From NCBI GenBank assembly GCA_016705325.1, contig JADIYJ010000017.1, positions 1 through 64,000 of the forward strand: DNA of 64,000 nt. Reading direction: 5' to 3'. The stretch is from Pseudomonadota bacterium (GTDB lineage: Bacteria > Pseudomonadota > Gammaproteobacteria > Steroidobacterales > Steroidobacteraceae). Position numbers and translations under genes: made by a program. The notes under the pieces were generated by a model. It worked only from the letters and a program-made list of their open reading frames with translations. It made no database searches and was not told the DNA's origin. Below, one piece after another: positions 60,169 to 64,000 of this stretch; positions within the stretch are counted from its first letter, which is position 1, and each line of letters opens with the position of its first letter.

Positions 60169-62037
60169 ATGACAAGGTGCCGTCTGCCGGGATTCGCGCT
60201 CGCGTCGCTGCTCGGTCTCGCTGCGATCATTGGATTCGTCCACCCGTCTCCGGCGGTCGCGCAGGCGGCGCAGGTGCAATGGAACGGCGTGGAGCGGGTG
60301 GTCGCGTTCGCCGACGTGCACGGTGCCTACACCGAACTGGTCACGCTGCTCCGCGAAACCGGCATCGTCGACGCGCAGGACCGCTGGGCAGCCGGACGGA
60401 CGCACGTCGTGAGCCTGGGCGACCTGCTCGATCGCGGCGCTGATTCGCGCAAAGTCATGGACCTGCTGATGCGATTGCAGGGCGAGGCCCAGTCGGCCGG
60501 CGGGCAACTGCACGTGGTGCTCGGCAACCACGAAGCGATGAACGTGCTCGGCGACCTGCGTTACGTCGACCCCGGTGAGTTCGCCGCCTACACGGACGTC
60601 GAATCCGCGACCGAGCGCGCGGGCCTGCGCAAGGCCTGGGAGGCGGCACAGGGCGCCGGGTCCGGGCCTGCATTCGACCGGAAGTTTCCGCCAGGGTATT
60701 TCGGTCACCGCGCCGCACTGTCGCCCAGGGGCACCTACGGCCAGTGGCTGCTGTCGCTGCCGGTTGCAATCGCGATCAACGACACGCTCTTCATGCACGC
60801 CGGCCCGTCGAATGTCCTGCGCGGCATGAGCCTGCAGGAAGTCAACCTGCGCTATCGCACGGCGCTCACCGGATACCTCGGCCTCGCCGGACGGCTGGAG
60901 CAGGCCAGGCTGCTGCAGCCCGGCGATGAATTCCGTGCCCGCCCGCAGCTGGCGCGGGAGCGCCTCGCGGCGAAGACGACGGCCGCGGCGGCGGACGGCG
61001 GAACGACCGATAGCACACTCGTCGATGCGGTACAGCGGTTCCAGGCGGCCGACGACGACCCCCTGCTCTCCCCGGACGGCCCCAACTGGTATCGCGGCGC
61101 CGCACTGTGCAACGAGGCGGCGGAAGCCGACGTGCTGCACCCTCTGCTGCAGCAGTTCAGGGCGGCGCGACTGGTCGTTGGACACACTCCCACTCGCAAC
61201 CTGCGGGCGGTCACGCGCTTCGACGGGCGGGTCGTAAAGCTCGACGCCGGCATGAACCGCGCTGCCTACAAGGGTCGTGCCGTTGCGCTCTTCCTGCAGC
61301 CGGACGGACTCAGCGTGCGCTACGCCGGCGAACCGGATGCTGCGTCTCTGCGGCCGGAAGGCCTCTTCGTCGCGCCCGACGAAATCGACGATGCCAGCGT
61401 GCTGGCCGCGTTGAGCGACGGTGAGGTGACGGTTGCGGGTCCGCGTGGGCCGAACGAGCTGAACGTCTCGGTGAGTCACGCGGGCAAGCGGATTCCCGCG
61501 GTGTTCCAGGTACGCACGGCCGATGCTGCCCGCAAGGAAGTCGCGGCCTATCGCCTCGATCGCCAGCTCGGCCTCGGCATCGTGCCGGTCACGGTCGAGC
61601 GCGAGGTGCAGGGACAGCGGGGCGTGCTGCAGGGGCGTCCGGTCAAGTGGGTGTCGCAGACCGAGGTGCAGCAGCAGCAATTGCGCGGCGGCGGCTGGTG
61701 CAGCGCCGAGCCCCAGTTCCAGCTCGTCTATGCGTTCGACACGCTGATCGGCAACGAGGGCCGCACGCCCGATTCCCTGCTGTTCGATTCCAGCGCCTGG
61801 TTCGTCTACGCGACGGCACACGATCGCGCCTTCGGCTCGACGAAGTCGCTGCCCGCCTACCTCAAGGCGCGGCCGCCCACGCCGGGCGCCGACTTCAGGC
61901 GCCGAGCCGCAGCGCTGAACGAAGCCAATCTCTCTACGTCGCTCGGCGAGCTGGTCGATGCGAAGGGGCGCAAGGCGATCCTGCAACGCCGCGACGTGCT
62001 GCTGGCGCTGCCTGCCGCGGCGACGAACGCCCGCTGA
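60169..62037 (+). CDS. Exported metallophosphoesterase fused to a degenerate kinase-like domain
   Basis: 622 residues with a signal peptide (about 1-32). The calcineurin-like phosphoesterase domain (about 40-395) has the full metal-binding set: FADVHGAYTEL, LGDLLDRGADS, LGNHEAMN and VVGHTPTRN. The C-terminal region (about 445-600) repeats features of the preceding kinase: AAYRLDRQLGLGIVPVTVE, then YAFDTLIGNEGRTPDSLLFD, where the catalytic Asp and Asn appear replaced (Gly and Ser). I infer a phosphatase with a pseudokinase module. It probably forms an operon with the kinase-like gene. Its 3' end overlaps the convergent transporter by 181 bp, so one of the two ends may be wrong. Confidence 0.84.
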   Translation: MTRCRLPGFALASLLGLAAIIGFVHPSPAVAQAAQVQWNGVERVVAFADVHGAYTELVTLLRETGIVDAQDRWAAGRTHVVSLGDLLDRGADSRKVMDLLMRLQGEAQSAGGQLHVVLGNHEAMNVLGDLRYVDPGEFAAYTDVESATERAGLRKAWEAAQGAGSGPAFDRKFPPGYFGHRAALSPRGTYGQWLLSLPVAIAINDTLFMHAGPSNVLRGMSLQEVNLRYRTALTGYLGLAGRLEQARLLQPGDEFRARPQLARERLAAKTTAAAADGGTTDSTLVDAVQRFQAADDDPLLSPDGPNWYRGAALCNEAAEADVLHPLLQQFRAARLVVGHTPTRNLRAVTRFDGRVVKLDAGMNRAAYKGRAVALFLQPDGLSVRYAGEPDAASLRPEGLFVAPDEIDDASVLAALSDGEVTVAGPRGPNELNVSVSHAGKRIPAVFQVRTADAARKEVAAYRLDRQLGLGIVPVTVEREVQGQRGVLQGRPVKWVSQTEVQQQQLRGGGWCSAEPQFQLVYAFDTLIGNEGRTPDSLLFDSSAWFVYATAHDRAFGSTKSLPAYLKARPPTPGADFRRRAAALNEANLSTSLGELVDAKGRKAILQRRDVLLALPAAATNAR

Positions 62038-63566
62038 CGCTCGTCGAACCGCACCCAGCGCGGCAGCGGTTTGCCATCATCCAGGCAGGCGCGGAGGTTC
62101 AGCACGTCGCCGGGATCCGCGTCCCGGAACGTGCCCGGTGAGACCAGGTGCAGGAACGGCTGTCCGGGCGAAAAGACCAGGTCGGGGATGTCCTCGACGG
62201 CCTCAGGCGCCACGTTCATGATGTTCCCGAGTGCCTTGCGACTGAAACCACGGCCGATCGCCACCGCCAGCGCAATCCACGCGAACGCCAGCACGAAGTT
62301 CAGCAGCGCGAAGTGTGGCGCCGTCCAGTGCAGGACGTTGAGCCCGACGTACACCGCCAGCGCCTGGATGAGGTCGCCGAAACGCCAGAAAAAAGTGTCG
62401 ATGGCGGTCTTGCCGTCGTATTTCGAGTCGCGGTCGACCGGCAGGAACAGCGCCTGCCGCGTCGTGTTCATCAGCGAGTAGTCGATGCTGTTTTCCGCGA
62501 TCTTGATCAAGCGGATCAGCGTGAAGATCGGCACGAAGCCACCCAGCATCGGCGCCAGCGCCAGCAGTCCGTATCCCGCCGCCACGACGAGCGGGTGGAT
62601 CAGCAGGGCGCCACGCACGCCGACGAGCTGGTAGATGCGCGACACGAGGAACAGCTGGATGCCGAAGCTGAACAGCGTCACCCAGAACTGGAAGTCGCCG
62701 TAGAACGCGGTGATCAGCGAACCCATGTCCAGCGTGCCGCCGTTCGCCGCAACGCGCGCCACGGCATCGACCTTGACGTAGTCGGCCAGGATGAACTCGC
62801 CCGTCGTGTTGATCCAGTTGAGCAGCACGACGAGCAGCGCGATCAGCCGTAGATAGCGGTCGCGCAGGACCAGACCGATGCCACCGAACAGGCGCGGCAC
62901 TGGTAGACCGTGCTCGGTCGAGATGGCGCGCGAGCCTTCGGGGACGGCAGCGCGTTCGGGTCCGGCGAGAAACAGGGTGGCGCCGAGGATGCCGGTCGCG
63001 AGGAACATCAGCCCCATCGGCGACAGCGCCGTCACCGCGAGCTGCGTCACTTTCGCGCCGACCAGCGCGCCAAAGTTGGCCCCCAGCATGATCACGACGA
63101 ACAGGCGCTGGCCGCTCTTCACGTTGAAGGAATCTGCCGCGAACGCCCACATCTGCGACACCACCATCAGCCCGTAGATGCTGACCCAGACGTAGAACGG
63201 AAACGCGATCGACACACCCTGGTGCGCGAGCGTGGCGAAGAGCGGCATCGTCACCACGAAGAAGATCGTCACCGCGCGCAGCAGCCGGGCGCCGTCGAGA
63301 TGGCGCCGCACCCAGCCGTAGAACGGGACCACGAACATCAGTACCAGCGCCGTGATCGCCACGGCGTACGAGCGGGTCTCGGCCGAGAATTTCGTCAGCA
63401 TGAAGGCTTCGCGCAGCGCCTTCACCACCTGGTATGACGAGAGCAGCAGGAACCCGTGCAGGAAGAACAGGAACGCGGCGCGGCCCTCCCCGGGCCGCAC
63501 GCGCGTGACGAGCGACAGCAACCGCTCGAAGCGACTGAGTTCAGCGTGGTCGGAGATCACCCGCAC
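61857..63566 (-). CDS. NTP/NDP exchange-type MFS transporter with C-terminal Ig-like segment
   Basis: 569 residues as read. About 11-12 transmembrane helices resemble the ATP/ADP translocase-like MFS branch (SYQVVKALREAFMLTKFSAE, NVKSGQRLFVVIMLGANFGA, NWINTTGEFILADYVKVDAV, LPVDRDSKYDGKTAIDTFFW). After the last helix comes a segment like a He_PIG/cadherin-type Ig domain (GQPFLHLVSPGTFRDADPGD, LPRWVRFDERQRAF, about 455-515). The final 50 residues are Arg/Ser-rich and antisense to the phosphoesterase gene, so I suspect a small indel and a true end near 62010. Substrate (nucleotides or other) is inference from the family. Confidence 0.82.
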   Translation of the reverse strand: MRVISDHAELSRFERLLSLVTRVRPGEGRAAFLFFLHGFLLLSSYQVVKALREAFMLTKFSAETRSYAVAITALVLMFVVPFYGWVRRHLDGARLLRAVTIFFVVTMPLFATLAHQGVSIAFPFYVWVSIYGLMVVSQMWAFAADSFNVKSGQRLFVVIMLGANFGALVGAKVTQLAVTALSPMGLMFLATGILGATLFLAGPERAAVPEGSRAISTEHGLPVPRLFGGIGLVLRDRYLRLIALLVVLLNWINTTGEFILADYVKVDAVARVAANGGTLDMGSLITAFYGDFQFWVTLFSFGIQLFLVSRIYQLVGVRGALLIHPLVVAAGYGLLALAPMLGGFVPIFTLIRLIKIAENSIDYSLMNTTRQALFLPVDRDSKYDGKTAIDTFFWRFGDLIQALAVYVGLNVLHWTAPHFALLNFVLAFAWIALAVAIGRGFSRKALGNIMNVAPEAVEDIPDLVFSPGQPFLHLVSPGTFRDADPGDVLNLRACLDDGKPLPRWVRFDERQRAFVAAAGSASSTSRRCRIALRPFASTSSPSDVERLASFSAAARRLKSAPGVGGRALR

Positions 63567-63572
63567 CCTGCC

Positions 63573-64000
63573 TCAGCGATCCACGATGATGACGGGGTCG
63601 AGTTCGAAGCCGAGAGCCTTCCTGGGATCCCGCGGATCCACTCCGGACACGGTCAGGAAATATTTGGCTGACTCGGTCTTGCCGCCACCCCCCGGCAATT
63701 CCAGTTCAAAGTGATACTTGAACGGGTCCGTGCCGTCATCGCTCGATTTCGTGAAATCCGCCGGACCGAACCTGTTGCCGCCGTTTCCCCTGTTCGACTT
63801 CATGTCTTCGAACCGGATCCAGAACGGACTGTCTGATTTCCAGGCGATGACGTTCTTGTCACGGGACGACTTTGACTCGATGCGGGCATTGCCGCCGCCG
63901 TACAAGCCTTCCGTCGGAGCGAGCGGCCGGACGTCGATGCTGGTCGGGTTACCCGTGGCAGGCACCGACGCAACAGCAAAGGTGAAGGTACCGGTCAACG
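63573..64000 (-). CDS. Hypothetical protein, cut by the window edge
   Basis: At least 141 residues; the 5' end probably lies beyond the window, though a TTG at 63998 could be a start. The visible part is beta-rich (TFTFAVASVPATGNPTSIDV, NVIAWKSDSPFWIRFEDM, FKYHFELELPGGGG) and ends LGFELDPVIIVDR. I recognise no family. It reads toward the transporter gene on the same strand with a 6 bp gap. Confidence 0.65.
   Translation of the reverse strand, partial: LTGTFTFAVASVPATGNPTSIDVRPLAPTEGLYGGGNARIESKSSRDKNVIAWKSDSPFWIRFEDMKSNRGNGGNRFGPADFTKSSDDGTDPFKYHFELELPGGGGKTESAKYFLTVSGVDPRDPRKALGFELDPVIIVDR

Overview
The window is high-GC DNA of a free-living, heterotrophic gammaproteobacterium. The icd-aceK pair, cysJIHG order, a PlpD-like patatin, a polyphosphate:AMP phosphotransferase and Agl/Glt-like envelope genes all fit that class. 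A Xanthomonadales/Nevskiales/Steroidobacterales-like lineage is plausible but cannot be fixed from sequence alone. Genes are tightly packed, often with ATGA or GTGA overlaps. No gap reaches 300 bp. I see no rRNA, tRNA, CRISPR array, insertion sequence or phage gene.

Layout. 0-11.7 kb is mixed housekeeping: GNAT acetyltransferase, class III CoA-transferase, YceI, SYLF protein, SRPBCC protein, MsrA, MarC, a membrane methyltransferase with a small RIO-like kinase, a PlpD-like patatin/beta-barrel and a TonB-dependent receptor. 11.7-17.4 kb is the assimilatory sulfate reduction operon cysJ-cysI-cysH-cysG. 17.5-26.7 kb is a nine-gene minus-strand operon: thioredoxin-like protein, coiled-coil protein, two large TPR proteins, a small periplasmic protein, ExbB/TolQ-like, two ExbD/TolR-like subunits and an AgmX/PglI-domain protein. 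It carries a c-di-GMP-I (GEMM) riboswitch in its leader behind its own promoter. This resembles the one TolQ plus two TolR motor and TPR scaffold of the myxobacterial Agl-Glt machine. 26.8-40.7 kb appears functionally linked: ApbE flavin transferase, a Zn-ribbon methyltransferase, a Tat-exported DUF1501-like protein, a LamG lipoprotein with two CXXCH motifs, a CXXCH protein and, divergently, an HzsA-like CXXCH lipoprotein, two outer-membrane beta-barrel proteins, TlpA, DUF4266 and DUF3570. 40.7-44.2 kb holds an ATP-grasp protein, Pap and agmatine deiminase. 44.3-53 kb is a copper/heavy-metal island: P-type ATPase, CusA, CusB, CusC and a small Cys/His-rich protein. 53-64 kb holds a sialidase-fold lipoprotein with a 9-bp minisatellite in its signal peptide, icd-aceK, an ArnT-like glycosyltransferase, a periplasmic kinase-like protein beside a phosphatase/pseudokinase fusion, an NTP/NDP-type transporter and an edge-truncated gene.

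The most interesting candidate system is the 17.5-40.7 kb superlocus: a c-di-GMP-controlled, proton-motive-force-type envelope machine next to exported redox, haem and flavin proteins.

A caution: at least eight genes (GNAT, membrane methyltransferase, patatin, cysJ, first exbD, Zn-ribbon methyltransferase, SH3/barrel protein, DUF4266) are broken by single-base shifts, several in short G or C runs, while both halves keep family sequence. This looks more like uncorrected indels than gene decay, and some gene ends are therefore uncertain.
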